Positions 1-9,938 of a stretch of 64,000 nucleotides of DNA are shown piece after piece (position 1 is the first letter of the stretch; every line of letters starts with the position of its first letter). The notes under the pieces were generated by a model. It was not told the DNA's origin and did no database searches. It saw only the letters and a program-made list of their open reading frames with translations. Position numbers and translations under genes: made by a program. The stretch is from Paraburkholderia lacunae (GTDB lineage: Bacteria > Pseudomonadota > Gammaproteobacteria > Burkholderiales > Burkholderiaceae): the NCBI RefSeq assembly GCF_003353175.1, contig NZ_QHKS01000004.1, positions 124,001 to 188,000 of the forward strand, given 5' to 3'.

Positions 1-942
1 GACCACCTTGGCGGCAAGGTGCATCTGTATGCGAAACGCGAGGACTGCAACAGCGGGTTTGCGTTTGGCGGCAACAAGACACGTAAGCTCGAGTACCTGA
101 TTCCCGAGGCCCTGGCGCAGGGCTGCGACACGCTGGTATCGATCGGCGGGATCCAGTCGAACCAGACCCGCCAGGTGGCGGCGGTTGCGGCGCATCTGGG
201 GATGAAGTGCGTGCTGGTGCAGGAGAACTGGGTCAACTATTCGGACGCCGTGTACGACCGCGTCGGCAACATCCAGATGTCGCGCATTCTGGGCGCCGAC
301 GTGCGGCTGGTGGCGGATGGTTTCGACATTGGTTTTCGCAAGAGCTGGGAAGACGCATTGGAGAGCGTGCGGGCCGCCGGCGGCAAACCGTACGCAATTC
401 CGGCGGGCTGCTCCGACCATCCGCTGGGCGGCCTCGGTTTTGTGGGCTTTGCGGAAGAGGTACGGCAGCAGGAAGCCGAACTCGGCTTCAAGTTCGACTA
501 CATCGTGGTGTGTTCGGTGACGGGGAGCACGCAAGCCGGCATGGTGGTCGGTTTTGCTGCGGATGGCCGGGCTGACCGCGTGATCGGCATCGACGCCTCC
601 GCGAAACCTGCGCAGACGCGCGAGCAGATCACGCGAATCGCCAGACAGACGGCGGAAAAAGTCGGCCTCGGGCGCGACATCACCGGCAAGGACGTGGTGT
701 TGGACGAACGCTATGGCGGTCCGGAGTATGGTTTGCCGAACGAAGGCACGCTCGAGGCAATCCGCTTGTGCGCGCGCCTCGAGGGTGTGCTGACCGATCC
801 CGTGTACGAAGGCAAATCGATGCACGGCATGATCGACATGGTCCGCAAGGGCGAATTTCCGGAAGGTTCACGCGTGCTGTACGCCCACCTGGGCGGCGTG
901 CCGGCGCTGAACGGCTACAGCTTCATTTTCCGGAACGGGTAA
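1..942 (+). CDS. acdS: 1-aminocyclopropane-1-carboxylate (ACC) deaminase, 5' end cut by the window
   Basis: PLP enzyme that splits ACC, the plant ethylene precursor, into 2-oxobutyrate and ammonia; typical of plant-associated Burkholderiales. The reading frame is open from base 1 and gives 313 residues. If the PLP lysine in FGGNKTRK (local residue 26) is Lys51 of the family, 25 residues are missing, which gives the usual 338-aa length. On that numbering Tyr294-Glu295 (in DPVYEGK) and Leu322 (in YAHLGG) are present; these residues separate true ACC deaminases from the related D-cysteine desulfhydrases. The upstream regulator, if any, lies outside the window. Confidence 0.95.
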   Translation, partial: DHLGGKVHLYAKREDCNSGFAFGGNKTRKLEYLIPEALAQGCDTLVSIGGIQSNQTRQVAAVAAHLGMKCVLVQENWVNYSDAVYDRVGNIQMSRILGADVRLVADGFDIGFRKSWEDALESVRAAGGKPYAIPAGCSDHPLGGLGFVGFAEEVRQQEAELGFKFDYIVVCSVTGSTQAGMVVGFAADGRADRVIGIDASAKPAQTREQITRIARQTAEKVGLGRDITGKDVVLDERYGGPEYGLPNEGTLEAIRLCARLEGVLTDPVYEGKSMHGMIDMVRKGEFPEGSRVLYAHLGGVPALNGYSFIFRNG

Positions 943-969
943 ATCAGCGGGAAGCAGGAAGCTGCCAAC

Positions 970-999
970 GGCGGCGCAAAGCGAACGGCTTGCGCCGCC
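970..999. terminator. perfect 10-bp hairpin between convergent acdS and LysR gene
   Basis: GGCGGCGCAA (970-979) pairs exactly with TTGCGCCGCC (990-999) across a 10-nt loop. No T-tract follows on either strand, so it is not a classical intrinsic terminator. Its place between two convergent genes still suggests a transcript end or 3' stabiliser. Confidence 0.4.
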
Positions 1000-1076
1000 A
1001 TGGGTGGGCAGACGGGAGCAGCCGAGCCGACCTGACCTGTGCGAAGTACCCTTCGGAGCGCGCAGCGCCGCCGGAA

Positions 1077-1967
1077 TCAGGCAACCAGAACCTTCCCCAA
1101 CTGCTCCCGCAAAAAAGCGACGAAAACCCGAATCGTCACCGAACTCTGCCGATGCTGCGGATACACAGCGTAAGCGGTCAACCCTCGAGGCTGGAACTCG
1201 TCCAGCACGGTCACCAACTGAGCGCGCCTGATAGCATCGGCCACGATAAAATCGGGAAGCCGAACGATCCCCAATCCGGCTACAGCCGCATCGCGAATCA
1301 GATCGCCGTTATTCGCCCGCAGCGGCCCCCGCACTTCAAAACTCCTGAGCGCCCCATCGACAACGAACTCCCAGCTCACCGCCCCACCTTGCCCATACAG
1401 CAAGCAGGAATGCCGCTCCAGATCGGCAGGCACTTTGGGCGCTCCGCGCCGACGCACATAAGCAGGACTGCAACAGGCGACCATCCGCACATCGGCGAGC
1501 TTCTGCGCGATCAGCGTCGAGTCCGGCAACGTGCCGATCCGGATCGCCATATCGAAGCCCTCGCCCACCACATCGACAGTGCGATCACTCAGTTCCATAT
1601 CGAACCGCACATCCCCATGCTTGCGCAGAAACATTGCCACGAGCGGCGACAGATGCATCATGCCGAACGACATCGGCGCGCTGACCCGTAACAAACCGCG
1701 CGGCCCGGCGCGCCGCAGCGACATCGCCTGCTCGGCATCCTCCACTTCACCCAGGATGCGCCTCGCGCGCTCGTAAAACTCCTGACCCAGTTCGGTCACG
1801 GCGAGCTTGCGTGTATTGCGGATCAGCAGCCGCACGCCGAGCGCCTCTTCCAGCGCCATCACGCGCCGGCTGACGAACTGCTTCGATAGCGACAGCCGGT
1901 TGGCCGCCGCGGTGAAGTTATGGGCGTCGACCGTGGCGACGAAGATCCGCATGTCATCGAGTTGCAT
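1077..1967 (-). CDS. LysR-family transcriptional regulator
   Basis: About 296 aa, normal for the family. An N-terminal winged HTH lies at about residues 15-60 (FTAAANRLSLSKQFVSRRV), followed by a LysR substrate-binding domain. It is closest in style to the CrgA/DsdC-like subgroup that usually has a divergent target gene. It is divergent from the pirin gene with about 130 bp between. I prefer the ATG at 1967 (MQLDDM) because the longer frame needs a GTG at 1979 with no clear ribosome site. The likely target is the pirin gene; the inducer cannot be told from sequence. Confidence 0.9.
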   Translation of the reverse strand: MQLDDMRIFVATVDAHNFTAAANRLSLSKQFVSRRVMALEEALGVRLLIRNTRKLAVTELGQEFYERARRILGEVEDAEQAMSLRRAGPRGLLRVSAPMSFGMMHLSPLVAMFLRKHGDVRFDMELSDRTVDVVGEGFDMAIRIGTLPDSTLIAQKLADVRMVACCSPAYVRRRGAPKVPADLERHSCLLYGQGGAVSWEFVVDGALRSFEVRGPLRANNGDLIRDAAVAGLGIVRLPDFIVADAIRRAQLVTVLDEFQPRGLTAYAVYPQHRQSSVTIRVFVAFLREQLGKVLVA

Positions 1968-1987
1968 TGTATTGTCCACTCATACGT

Positions 1988-2042
1988 GACAGTGTTTCCT
2001 ATATAGACATGATTATATACATCCTGATTGACCTACACTGTC
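1988..2042. promoter_or_regulatory. divergent promoter region with spaced 8-bp inverted repeat
   Basis: GACAGTGT (1988-1995) and its exact complement ACACTGTC (2035-2042) flank an AT-rich stretch (about 2001-2030) between the LysR and pirin genes. Paired distal half-sites of this kind fit LysR-type control of the divergent pair, but this is inference. Confidence 0.4.
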
Positions 2043-2098
2043 GCTCATGGATCGCGGACAAACATCTGGCCGGATCGCACAAACCAAGGAGAAATACG

Positions 2099-2824
2099 AT
2101 GCTCGAAATCAGACACGCCAATCAACGCGGCCGCGCGGAGCACGGCTGGCTCAGCTCACGTCATACGTTTTCCTTCGCGAACTACCACGACCCGAAGCAG
2201 AACGGCTTCTCCGACCTGCTCGTGATCAACGACGACCGCGTCGCGCCGGCGCAAGGCTTCGGCAAGCACCCGCATCGCGACATGGAAATTTTTTCGTACG
2301 TGCTGGAAGGCGCGCTGGAACACAAGGACACGATGGGCACCGGTTCGGTGATCGTGCCCGGCGACATCCAGTTGATGAGCGCGGGTACCGGCGTCGCGCA
2401 TAGCGAATACAACCATTCGAAAAGCGACCCCGTGCATTTCCTGCAAATCTGGATTGCGCCGGCACAAAAAGGCACGCCGCCGCGTTACCAGCAACGCCGC
2501 TTCGGTGCGGATCAGAAGCGCGGCGTGCTGCGTCTGGTGTTGTCGCCGGACGGTGCGAACGAATCGCTGGCGCTGCAACAGGATGCGCGCGTCTATGCGG
2601 GCCTTTTCGACGGCGACGAAACCGCCCGCCTCGAACTCGCCAGCAACCGCTATGCCTATGTGCACGTGGCGCGCGGCAGCGTGACGGTGAACGGCGTCGA
2701 ACTTGGCGAGGGCGATGGTGCGCGGGTCCGCGGCGAAGAAGCGCTGACCTTCACGCAAGGCAAAGATGCGGAAGTGCTGGTGTTCGATCTGCGTAACATC
2801 GAAATGTCGGAGCTTTGGTCTTAA
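2099..2824 (+). CDS. pirin family protein (bicupin)
   Basis: 241-aa bicupin. The N-terminal cupin carries the metal-binding set of pirins: His57 and His59 (in GKHPHRDME), His101 and Glu103 (in GVAHSEYN). Bacterial pirins include quercetin 2,3-dioxygenases (E. coli YhhW) and redox- or stress-responsive proteins, so the substrate is not fixed. The ATG at 2099 is preceded by AAGGAGA at 2086. It is followed by a strong terminator, so it is probably monocistronic. Control by the divergent LysR protein is likely. Confidence 0.9.
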   Translation: MLEIRHANQRGRAEHGWLSSRHTFSFANYHDPKQNGFSDLLVINDDRVAPAQGFGKHPHRDMEIFSYVLEGALEHKDTMGTGSVIVPGDIQLMSAGTGVAHSEYNHSKSDPVHFLQIWIAPAQKGTPPRYQQRRFGADQKRGVLRLVLSPDGANESLALQQDARVYAGLFDGDETARLELASNRYAYVHVARGSVTVNGVELGEGDGARVRGEEALTFTQGKDAEVLVFDLRNIEMSELWS

Positions 2825-2890
2825 TCGGCTTCGCCGGGAAAAAGACTCATTCGACCGGCGGTGAGATCACGCTTCAATCTCCGCTGAAAA

Positions 2891-2929
2891 GACGCCGCCC
2901 GGCATCAACCGGGCGGCGTCTTTTTTTTT
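2891..2929 (+). terminator. rho-independent terminator of the pirin gene
   Basis: A perfect 12-bp stem, GACGCCGCCCGG (2891-2902) with CCGGGCGGCGTC (2909-2920), 6-nt loop, then nine T residues (2921-2929). It sits between the convergent pirin and alkB genes; the reverse direction has only a short T-run. Confidence 0.95.
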
Positions 2930-2947
2930 ATTACCTGCGACTTCGCG

Positions 2948-4102
2948 CTACCCGGCAAGCTGCGCCAGCACACGCTCGCGAATCGCCGGCCGGATATTCG
3001 ACTGCGCCATGTTGCCCTGGTAGTGTGCGACCACGCGCGGGTTCATCACGCGGAACCAGAGCGGCGGCACATACGCGACCATGATCATGGTCGCGTAACC
3101 GGAGGGCAATTGCGGCGCGCCGTCGAAATGGCGCAGCGCCTGATACGAGCGCGTCGGATTCGCATGATGATCGGCGTGACGCTGCAACTGGTACAGAAAC
3201 AGGTTCGTCACGATGCGATTGCTGTTCCAGGAGTGCTGCGGCTGACAGCGCTCATAACGGCCGCTCGCACGCTGCTTGCGACCGAGCCCATAGTGCTCCA
3301 GATAGTTGACCACCTCGAGCAGCGACGCACCGTACGCCGCCTGAATCAGCAGGAACGGGATGACTGTCTTGCCGAACAACGCGATCATCGCGCCCCACAG
3401 CACGACTGTCATTGCCCACGAGTGCAGTACTTCATTACGCCACGTCCACGGCGATTGACCGAGGCGTTCGAGCCGGTGTCTTTCCAGGCGCCATGCCGAT
3501 ACGATGCTGCCGAACACCGTCCGTGGCAGAAAGGCCCAGAACGACTCGCCATAACGTGCACTGGCCGGATCGGGCGGCGTCGCCACGCGCACATGATGAC
3601 CGCGATTGTGTTCGACGAAGAAATGCCCGTATGCGACCGGGGCGAGCGTGATCTTCGCGAGCCATCGTTCGAACCGGTCGGTCTTGTGACCGAGTTCATG
3701 CGCGGTATTGATCGACACGCCGGTCGCCGCGCCCAGCGAGAGTGCAAAGCCGAGATAGTCGTACCACCTCAGCGCATGCGTGCCGACGATCCACACCGCG
3801 CCGAAGAACGACACGTATTCGACGAAAGTGGCGAGATAGACGATGCGGCGGTAGTAGCGTTCCTTTTCGAGCGTCGCGACCACCTCCTCGGGCGGATTGC
3901 CCGGGTCGTCGCCGATCAGAAAGTCGAGTACCGGGATAATGCCGAACACGAAAATCGGCCCGAACCACCAGAAGATAGGCCAGCCGGTCTGCAACGCCAG
4001 ATGGGCGGCGTGCAACGGCAAGGTGATGGTGAGCGCGCCGAGCAGCCATAAATAGCGCTTGCCGTCGACCCACCGCGCGGGGGCCGCTTGCGATGTTGCC
4101 AT
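2948..4102 (-). CDS. alkB: alkane 1-monooxygenase, integral-membrane diiron type
   Basis: 384-aa membrane hydroxylase that oxidises the terminal carbon of n-alkanes using rubredoxin. All histidine boxes are visible: HELGHK (135-140), EHNRGHH (164-170), NYLEHYG (266-272) and LQRHADHH (306-313), with several hydrophobic segments before and between. The ATG at 4102 is chosen because GGAGGGAGAC lies just upstream; the frame is open further 5' but without a start signal. No rubredoxin, rubredoxin reductase or alkane regulator is adjacent, so electron-transfer partners must be encoded elsewhere. Alternative: a related fatty-acid or terpene hydroxylase of the same fold. Confidence 0.9.
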   Translation of the reverse strand: MATSQAAPARWVDGKRYLWLLGALTITLPLHAAHLALQTGWPIFWWFGPIFVFGIIPVLDFLIGDDPGNPPEEVVATLEKERYYRRIVYLATFVEYVSFFGAVWIVGTHALRWYDYLGFALSLGAATGVSINTAHELGHKTDRFERWLAKITLAPVAYGHFFVEHNRGHHVRVATPPDPASARYGESFWAFLPRTVFGSIVSAWRLERHRLERLGQSPWTWRNEVLHSWAMTVVLWGAMIALFGKTVIPFLLIQAAYGASLLEVVNYLEHYGLGRKQRASGRYERCQPQHSWNSNRIVTNLFLYQLQRHADHHANPTRSYQALRHFDGAPQLPSGYATMIMVAYVPPLWFRVMNPRVVAHYQGNMAQSNIRPAIRERVLAQLAG

Positions 4103-4358
4103 TGTCTCCCTCCTGGTTTTATGTCGCCGCGTGTCCGCGGGCTTCGGCTTTCCATTTCCAATAGCGTGCAGACTGGCAGGACTTTGTCCGACTCCAGATT
4201 TATATGGCGCGGCGGCCGGATTAGCCAGTGAATTGACCCAGGTGGGAGACTCCAAACGAAGGAGGCGCGGGCGGGGCGCGTGGAGTGTGCTTCGAGCGGG
4301 TGAATGAAACCGGTGTTTGACGGTTTGTTGCGGTGCACTTATAGCGACAAAAACGGCA

Positions 4359-4390
4359 ACAAAAACGGCGGCCCGCAAAAGGCCGCCGTT
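4359..4390 (-). terminator. rho-independent terminator of ahpF
   Basis: Stem AACGGCGGCC (4364-4373) and GGCCGCCGTT (4381-4390), loop 4374-4380. On the minus strand it is followed by TTT and further T-rich sequence. It lies about 20 bp after the ahpF stop codon. Confidence 0.8.
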
Positions 4391-4410
4391 CACTGTCTAA
4401 AACAAATCCA

Positions 4411-6003
4411 TCAAGCCGTCAGCTCTGCGTCGGCCTCGCTGACCACTTCGGCTTCGTCACTGCTGCGGATCAGATGATCGAACGCGCTCAGCGATGCCTT
4501 CGCGCCCTCGCCCACGGCAATCACGATCTGCTTGAACGGCACGGTCGTGACGTCGCCGGCGGCGAACACACCCGGCACCGACGTCGCGCCGCGTGCGTCG
4601 ACGACGATCTCGCCGTGCTTCGACAACTCCACCGTGCCCTTGAGCCACTCGGTGTTCGGCACGAGGCCGATCTGCACGAACACGCCTTCCAGTTCGACCT
4701 TTTTCGTTTCGCCGGAACGCAGATCCTTGTAGACCAGACCGTCGACCTTCTTGCCGTCGCCGGTGATTTCAGTGGTCTGCGCCTGGGTCACGATCGTCAC
4801 GTTGGCGAGGCTGCGCAGCTTGCGTTGCAGCACTTCGTCGGCACGCAGTTGTGCGCCGAATTCGAGCAGCGTCACTTCACGGACGATACCCGCGAGATCG
4901 ATCGCCGCCTCGACGCCCGAATTGCCGCCGCCGATCACCGCGACGCGCTTGCCCTTGAACAGCGGACCATCGCAATGCGGGCAGTACGCCACGCCATGAT
5001 TGCGATACTCGCGCTCGCCCGGCACGTTGATTTCGCGCCAGCGCGCCCCGGTCGCCAGAATGACGGTCTTCGCCTTGAGCACCGCGCCGTTTGCCAGCCG
5101 CACTTCGTTGATGCGGCCCGGGATCAGCGCTTGCGCACGCTGCACGTCCATGATGTCGACTTCGTAGCTCTTCACGTGCTGTTCGAGTGCCGTCGCGAAC
5201 TTCGGCCCTTCGGTTTCCGTCACGGAGACGAAGTTTTCGATCGCCAGCGTATCGAGCACCTGGCCGCCGAAGCGTTCCGCAACCACACCCGTCGCAATGC
5301 CCTTACGCGCCGAGTAAATCGCGGCCGCCGCACCCGCGGGGCCGCCGCCGACGATCAGCGTATCGAACACCGGCTTCTTTTCCAGTTCCTTCGCCGCACG
5401 CGCACCGGCGTTGGTATCGAGCTTCGCGAGGATTTCCTTCACGCCGCTGCGGCCTTGGCCGAACACTTCGCCGTTCATGAACATGGTCGGTACCGCCATG
5501 ATCTGGCGCGCTTCGACTTCGTTCTGGAACAGCGCGCCGTCGATCGCCACGTGGCGGATGCGCGGGTTGATCAGCGCCATCACGTTCAGCGCCTGCACGA
5601 CTTCCGGGCAGTTCTGGCACGACAGCGAAAAATACGTTTCGAATCGATAGTCGCCGTCGAGGTTGCGGATCTGTTCGATCACCGCATCGTCGAGTTTGAC
5701 CGGATGGCCGCCGACCTGCAAAAGCGCGAGGACGAGCGAGGTGAATTCATGCCCCATCGGAATGCCGGCGAAACGGATGCCCGCATCCTTGCCCGGCTCG
5801 CCGATCGAAAACGACGGCTTGCGCTCGTCGTCGCCGCGCCGCTCGACCACCGAAACACGCTCCGACAGCGAAGCGATATCGTTCAGCAACGCCAGCAGCT
5901 CCTGCGATTTCGCGCTGTCGTCAAGCGAGGCGACGATCTCGATAGGCCTGCTAACCTTTTCGAGGTACGTTTTCAACTGAGTCTTGAGATTGGCGTCAAG
6001 CAT
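4411..6003 (-). CDS. ahpF: alkyl hydroperoxide reductase subunit F
   Basis: 530-aa flavoprotein that passes electrons from NADH to AhpC. It has an N-terminal double-thioredoxin-like domain with active-site Cys129-x2-Cys132 (SCQNCP), an FAD motif GGGPAG at 219-224, a thioredoxin-reductase-type CPHC at 341-344, and an NAD(P) motif GGGNSG near 357. Both disulfide centres are intact and the length is normal for the family. It lies 154 bp downstream of ahpC on the same strand, with hairpins in the gap, and ends at an intrinsic terminator. Confidence 0.97.
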   Translation of the reverse strand: MLDANLKTQLKTYLEKVSRPIEIVASLDDSAKSQELLALLNDIASLSERVSVVERRGDDERKPSFSIGEPGKDAGIRFAGIPMGHEFTSLVLALLQVGGHPVKLDDAVIEQIRNLDGDYRFETYFSLSCQNCPEVVQALNVMALINPRIRHVAIDGALFQNEVEARQIMAVPTMFMNGEVFGQGRSGVKEILAKLDTNAGARAAKELEKKPVFDTLIVGGGPAGAAAAIYSARKGIATGVVAERFGGQVLDTLAIENFVSVTETEGPKFATALEQHVKSYEVDIMDVQRAQALIPGRINEVRLANGAVLKAKTVILATGARWREINVPGEREYRNHGVAYCPHCDGPLFKGKRVAVIGGGNSGVEAAIDLAGIVREVTLLEFGAQLRADEVLQRKLRSLANVTIVTQAQTTEITGDGKKVDGLVYKDLRSGETKKVELEGVFVQIGLVPNTEWLKGTVELSKHGEIVVDARGATSVPGVFAAGDVTTVPFKQIVIAVGEGAKASLSAFDHLIRSSDEAEVVSEADAELTA

Positions 6004-6043
6004 GGTTATTCGATTCCGTGACGAGGGGTGTTAGGTCCCGAGC

Positions 6044-6135
6044 GCCGCACGCATCCGGATAGGAAGCGTGCGGCCCGGGAACGCGCGGACCGCTCCATCA
6101 AGCGATCCGCACGGAGATGCGCCGCAACGCGGCGC
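6044..6135 (-). other. two hairpins in the ahpC-ahpF intergenic region
   Basis: GCCGCACGC (6044-6052) pairs with GCGTGCGGC (6066-6074), and GCGCCGC (6119-6125) pairs with GCGGCGC (6129-6135). Neither has a T-tract. They probably protect or partly attenuate the transcript after ahpC, giving more AhpC than AhpF, as is usual for this pair; this is inference. Confidence 0.5.
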
Positions 6136-6157
6136 TTGCTGCGGCGGGACCTGGACC

Positions 6158-6721
6158 TTAGATCTTGCCGATCAGGTCGAGCGACGGGGTCAGCGTTTCA
6201 GCGCCCGGCGTCCACTTGGCGGGGCAAACTTCACCCGGGTGAGCCGCGATGTATTGCGCAGCTTGCACCTTGCGCAGCAGTTCGCCGGCGTCACGGCCGA
6301 TACCGTTGTCGTGAATTTCGGCCAGCTTGATCTCGCCTTCCGGGTTGATCACGAACGTGCCGCGCAGTGCCAGGCCTTCTTCTTCGATCAGCACGTCGAA
6401 GTTGCGCGAGATCGCCAGCGTCGGGTCAGCGAGCATCGGGTACTTGATCTTCTGGATCGTGTCCGACGTGTCGTGCCATGCCTTGTGCGTGAAGTGCGTA
6501 TCGGTCGACACGCTGTAGATTTCGACGCCGAGCTTCTTGAATTCGGCGTAACGATCGGCCAGGTCGCCCAGTTCGGTCGGGCAAACAAACGTGAAGTCAG
6601 CCGGATAGAAAACGAAAACCGACCACTTGCCCTTCAGGCTTTCTTCAGTGACGGTCTGGAAATCGCCGTTGTGATAAGCCTGGGCCTTGAACGGTTTGAC
6701 TTGGCTGTTGATGATCGGCAT
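6158..6721 (-). CDS. ahpC: alkyl hydroperoxide reductase C, typical 2-Cys peroxiredoxin
   Basis: 187 aa, the standard AhpC length. The peroxidatic Cys47 lies in FTFVCPTE and the resolving Cys166 in GEVCPAKW, so it is a typical 2-Cys enzyme reducing peroxides with AhpF as its reductase. AGAGG lies upstream of the ATG. The AT-rich 6722-6858 region upstream must hold its promoter; OxyR control is usual for the family, but I could not identify an OxyR site with confidence. Confidence 0.98.
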   Translation of the reverse strand: MPIINSQVKPFKAQAYHNGDFQTVTEESLKGKWSVFVFYPADFTFVCPTELGDLADRYAEFKKLGVEIYSVSTDTHFTHKAWHDTSDTIQKIKYPMLADPTLAISRNFDVLIEEEGLALRGTFVINPEGEIKLAEIHDNGIGRDAGELLRKVQAAQYIAAHPGEVCPAKWTPGAETLTPSLDLIGKI

Positions 6722-6858
6722 TTACTGAGTCCTCTTTGCTGGTTGGTTGGAAAGTGGAGTCAGTATGTCAGACGTTACTTAATAGGTAAAGCGGATTGTT
6801 TTAATCATTGCGATAGTTTTACACTATTTATCGACCTACTGATGGCTATCGCGCCGGA

Positions 6859-8838
6859 TCAGTCTTTCATAAGCCGCCACAGGGTCGTGCGGCCGATTCC
6901 CAGCGCCCGGCTCGCCGCGGCGCGGTTGCCGCCAGCCTCTTCGAGAGCGCGGATGGCGTCCTCGCGGGTTGGGGTGCTGCGGGCCGGAGCCTCATCGGCG
7001 AGGCGGTACGCTGGGGCTGGCGCCGCAGCCTGCTTCATCCGCCCGAATTCCGGAAACACCGCTTGCCGGTCCTGCCAGGCCTCGCCGGCCGGATCGCCCA
7101 GGTAGATCGCGGCGCGCGCCAGCAGGTTCTCGAGCTCCCGGACGTTGCCGGGCCACGCATAGTGTTCGAACAACGGCGAGAGGAACGCCAGCACACGCTC
7201 GAGCGCCGCATCCGGCAGCCCATATTGGAGCGCGCTGCGGCTTAGCAGGTGCCGCGCCAGTTGAGCGACGTCGCCGCGTCGTTCGCGCAGCGGCGGCAAT
7301 TCTATCTGAAGCAGGTTCAGACGAAAATACAAATCCGCGCGGAACACACCCTGCTCGACCAGTGCATGCAGATCGCGATGCGTGGCGGCGATCACCCGCA
7401 CGTCAATGGGCGTCGCGCGCCCCGAGCCGAGCTTCATCACTTCACGTTCCTGCAACACGCGCAGCAGGCGGCTTTGCAGCGCCGCCGGCATCTCGCCGAT
7501 TTCGTCGAGGAAAATCGTGCCGGTGTGGGCGATCTCGAAGAGGCCCGGCTTGCCGCCGCGCCGTGCGCCGGTGAACGCGCCCTCCTCGTGGCCGAACAGT
7601 TCGCTCTCGATCAGCCCTTCGGGCAGCGCCGCGCAATTGAACGCGACAAACGGATTGCCGCGCCGCCGGCCGGCGTTGTGGATGCCCTGCGCGACCAGCT
7701 CCTTGCCGGTGCCGCTTTCGCCGCTCAACAATACGGTCGCGTCGTGCGCGGCGCCCGCGCGTGCGAGCCGCCGCACCCGTTCGAGCGCCGCCGAGCCGCC
7801 GACCAGATCGTCCAGACTGTGCCGCGCGACCAGTTGCTTCGGCCGCTGGCTGGTGCGCAGCGAGCGGTCGATCCGTTGCGCGACCCGCGCATCCTGCACC
7901 GTCACCACCGAACCGGAACGCAAACCCTGTTCGACGATCGGCACGCAGTTGACGATCAGCGCACGGCCGCCGATCTGCTCGATCCGTTCTTCGACCGGCG
8001 CGTCGTGCTCGAGCGTCTCGCGCAGCAGCGGTCCGACGGCCCGTGCCAGTTGCGCGGCGACGTCCTGTTCGCGGCCTCCCAAGGGGAGGTCCTTCGGGGC
8101 GTTGAGGCCGAGCAGATCGAGCATCGCCGGATTGACGGCTTCGAGCTGACCGGCGTCGTCGAAGGCGGCGACGCCGTCGCGCAGGTGAGCGACGATCGTG
8201 TTCAGACGCACGCGCTTCGATTCCTTCTGACGGCTCACGCGCGCCAGTTCGACCGAGCGCTCGAACGCTTCTTCGACCGCCCCGAGCGAGTAGAGAAAGA
8301 CGCTCTCCAGACCGGCTTGCTGGGCGAAATCGCATGCCATACCCGGACCGATGATGACGCTGCAACCTTCAGCGGCCAGGTTGTCCACGGCGAGCCGCAC
8401 TTCGTCGACCGAGCGGTACGCGCGCTGCCGCAGACCCACATTCAGCCACGCGCCGAGGTCGGCGAGTTCGTGCGAAATCGTTTCATGCAGCACGAGGCCG
8501 ATCTGCGCGCCGGGCCATGTGGTGGTGGCGCGGGTGATCGCGCTCAGCACGTCGAAGCCGTTCACCTTGACCATCACGACCGGCACGCTCAGGTGGTCGC
8601 GCAAATAGGCGCCGTTCGATCCCGCCGCGAGGACGACGTCCACCGCCCCGGCATCGACATAAGCCTGCAACGCGGCGACGGCGGCGCCGTAACCCTCGCG
8701 GACCGTGAAAAACCTGGCGCGCCCGGTGTAGCGCGGCGCAACCGTTTCGCACAGCGTCTGCAGACGGCTGATACTGACGAGAGCAACGCCGGGGCGGCCC
8801 GGATTCGGGTTGGCAAGGGGCGGCGTGAAAGTGGACAC
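6859..8838 (-). CDS. prpR: sigma-54-dependent activator of the PrpR type
   Basis: About 659 aa. An N-terminal PrpR sensor domain is followed by a PAS-like segment, an AAA+ domain (Walker A GESGTGKE near residue 370, sigma-54 contact loop GAFTGA near 417, Walker B FLDEIGE) and a Fis-type C-terminal HTH ([17 protein letters not shown]). The frame allows an ATG at 8871, but that codon lies inside a 24-bp palindrome. The GTG at 8838 has a CGGAG ribosome site 8 nt upstream, so I prefer it. Divergent from the lyase gene at 9054, which has a sigma-54 promoter. The effector is 2-methylcitrate in true PrpR; here this is unproven. Confidence 0.88.
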   Translation of the reverse strand: MSTFTPPLANPNPGRPGVALVSISRLQTLCETVAPRYTGRARFFTVREGYGAAVAALQAYVDAGAVDVVLAAGSNGAYLRDHLSVPVVMVKVNGFDVLSAITRATTTWPGAQIGLVLHETISHELADLGAWLNVGLRQRAYRSVDEVRLAVDNLAAEGCSVIIGPGMACDFAQQAGLESVFLYSLGAVEEAFERSVELARVSRQKESKRVRLNTIVAHLRDGVAAFDDAGQLEAVNPAMLDLLGLNAPKDLPLGGREQDVAAQLARAVGPLLRETLEHDAPVEERIEQIGGRALIVNCVPIVEQGLRSGSVVTVQDARVAQRIDRSLRTSQRPKQLVARHSLDDLVGGSAALERVRRLARAGAAHDATVLLSGESGTGKELVAQGIHNAGRRRGNPFVAFNCAALPEGLIESELFGHEEGAFTGARRGGKPGLFEIAHTGTIFLDEIGEMPAALQSRLLRVLQEREVMKLGSGRATPIDVRVIAATHRDLHALVEQGVFRADLYFRLNLLQIELPPLRERRGDVAQLARHLLSRSALQYGLPDAALERVLAFLSPLFEHYAWPGNVRELENLLARAAIYLGDPAGEAWQDRQAVFPEFGRMKQAAAPAPAYRLADEAPARSTPTREDAIRALEEAGGNRAAASRALGIGRTTLWRLMKD

Positions 8839-8864
8839 TGCGGCACTCCGTTCTTGGCTGAAAC

Positions 8865-8888
8865 GTTCCATGAAACGTTTCGTGGAAC
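8865..8888. promoter_or_regulatory. 24-bp palindrome, probable activator binding site
   Basis: Eleven of twelve base pairs are symmetric. The outer arms are GTTCC/GGAAC and the centre is GAAACGTTTC (8872-8881). It lies about 90-110 bp upstream of the -24/-12 promoter of the lyase gene, the usual place for an enhancer site of a sigma-54 activator, and just upstream of the preferred prpR start. A second GAAACGTT lies at 8860-8867. Confidence 0.6.
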
Positions 8889-8973
8889 ACGCCGGCTATT
8901 CTGCCATGAACCACCGTGCCGCGCCCTACCGCCTAACCTACTGATTGTTCGACGCAAATCTACGCACCGGCGA

Positions 8974-8989
8974 TTGGCATGCTTCCTGC
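8974..8989 (+). promoter_or_regulatory. sigma-54 (-24/-12) promoter for the PrpB-like gene
   Basis: TTGGCATGCTTCCTGC has the invariant GG (8976-8977) and GC (8988-8989) separated by exactly 10 nt, close to the consensus TGGCAC-N5-TTGC. Transcription would start near 9001, about 53 nt before the ATG at 9054. A divergent sigma-54 activator gene supports the call. Confidence 0.75.
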
Positions 8990-9053
8990 GGTTCTTCCTG
9001 CACTTCACGCTGGCCTTTCTATCCCACTTCAGATTTTCCGGAGACAAACTGTC

Positions 9054-9938
9054 ATGAGCACTTCTTCCGCCACCCGCCGCGCCGCCTTCCGCGCCAAAGT
9101 CAACGAACGCCAGGGCCTGCTCGTACCCGGCGCGTTCAACGCAATGAGCGCGCGCGTGATCGAAGACGCCGGCTTCGAAGCGCTCTACATCACGGGCGCC
9201 GGCGTCACCAACATGTCGCTCGGGTTGCCCGACCTCGGCTTCATCGGACTCGCCGAAGTCGCCGAACACACGGCGCGGATTCGCGATGCGGTCGCGCTGC
9301 CGCTGATCGTCGATGCGGACACCGGTTTCGGCAACGCGCTGAACGTGCGCCAGACCGTGCGCGTGCTCGAGCGCAGCGGCGCCGATATGATCCAGTTCGA
9401 AGACCAGATCATGCCGAAGAAATGCGGCCACTTCGCCGGCAAGGAAGTGGTCGGCACGAGCGAAATGGTCGGCAAGATTCGCGCGGCCGTCGACGCCCGC
9501 GAAGACGGCAATCTGCAGATCATGGCGCGCACCGACGCGGCCGCGGTGCACGGCATCGAAGATGCCATCGAGCGCGGCCATCGTTTCATCGAGGCCGGCG
9601 CGGACATTCTGTTTATCGAAGCGACTGAATCGCTCGCCGACATCGAACGTCTGCCGGCGCTGTTCGACGCGCCGCAACTGATCAACATCGTGATCGGCGG
9701 CAAGACGCCGGTGCAATCGCGCGAAGCGCTCGCGAAACTCGGCTACGGCATCGTGCTGTACGCGAACGCGGCGCTGCAAGGCGCGGTGCTAGGCATGCAA
9801 CGCGCGCTCGGCACGCTCAGGAGCAACGGCCGCCTCGACGAAGACGCCACGCTGGTCGCACCGTTCAGCGAACGCCAGCGGCTCGTCAACAAGCCGCTGT
9901 ACGACAGGCTCGATCGCGAATACGCGGCGAAGGACTGA
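9054..9938 (+). CDS. prpB: methylisocitrate lyase-like enzyme (isocitrate lyase/PEP mutase superfamily)
   Basis: 294 aa with the Mg-binding DADTGFGN (87-94) and the lyase loop KKCGH (122-126, catalytic Cys125). The superfamily splits C-C bonds in methylisocitrate, dimethylmalate and similar acids. The divergent PrpR-type regulator suggests PrpB (methylisocitrate to pyruvate and succinate). However, KKCGHFAGK resembles dimethylmalate lyase or petal-death-protein-like members as much as E. coli PrpB, and no prpC or acnD follows. I selected the ATG at 9054 with GGAGA about 10 nt upstream; the longer frame starts inside the sigma-54 promoter. Confidence 0.8.
   Translation: MSTSSATRRAAFRAKVNERQGLLVPGAFNAMSARVIEDAGFEALYITGAGVTNMSLGLPDLGFIGLAEVAEHTARIRDAVALPLIVDADTGFGNALNVRQTVRVLERSGADMIQFEDQIMPKKCGHFAGKEVVGTSEMVGKIRAAVDAREDGNLQIMARTDAAAVHGIEDAIERGHRFIEAGADILFIEATESLADIERLPALFDAPQLINIVIGGKTPVQSREALAKLGYGIVLYANAALQGAVLGMQRALGTLRSNGRLDEDATLVAPFSERQRLVNKPLYDRLDREYAAKD

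Noticed and set aside
6044..6135. Terminator between ahpC and ahpF
   Set aside because: Stems are good but no T-tract follows, and the genes form a known functional pair; more likely attenuation or mRNA protection.
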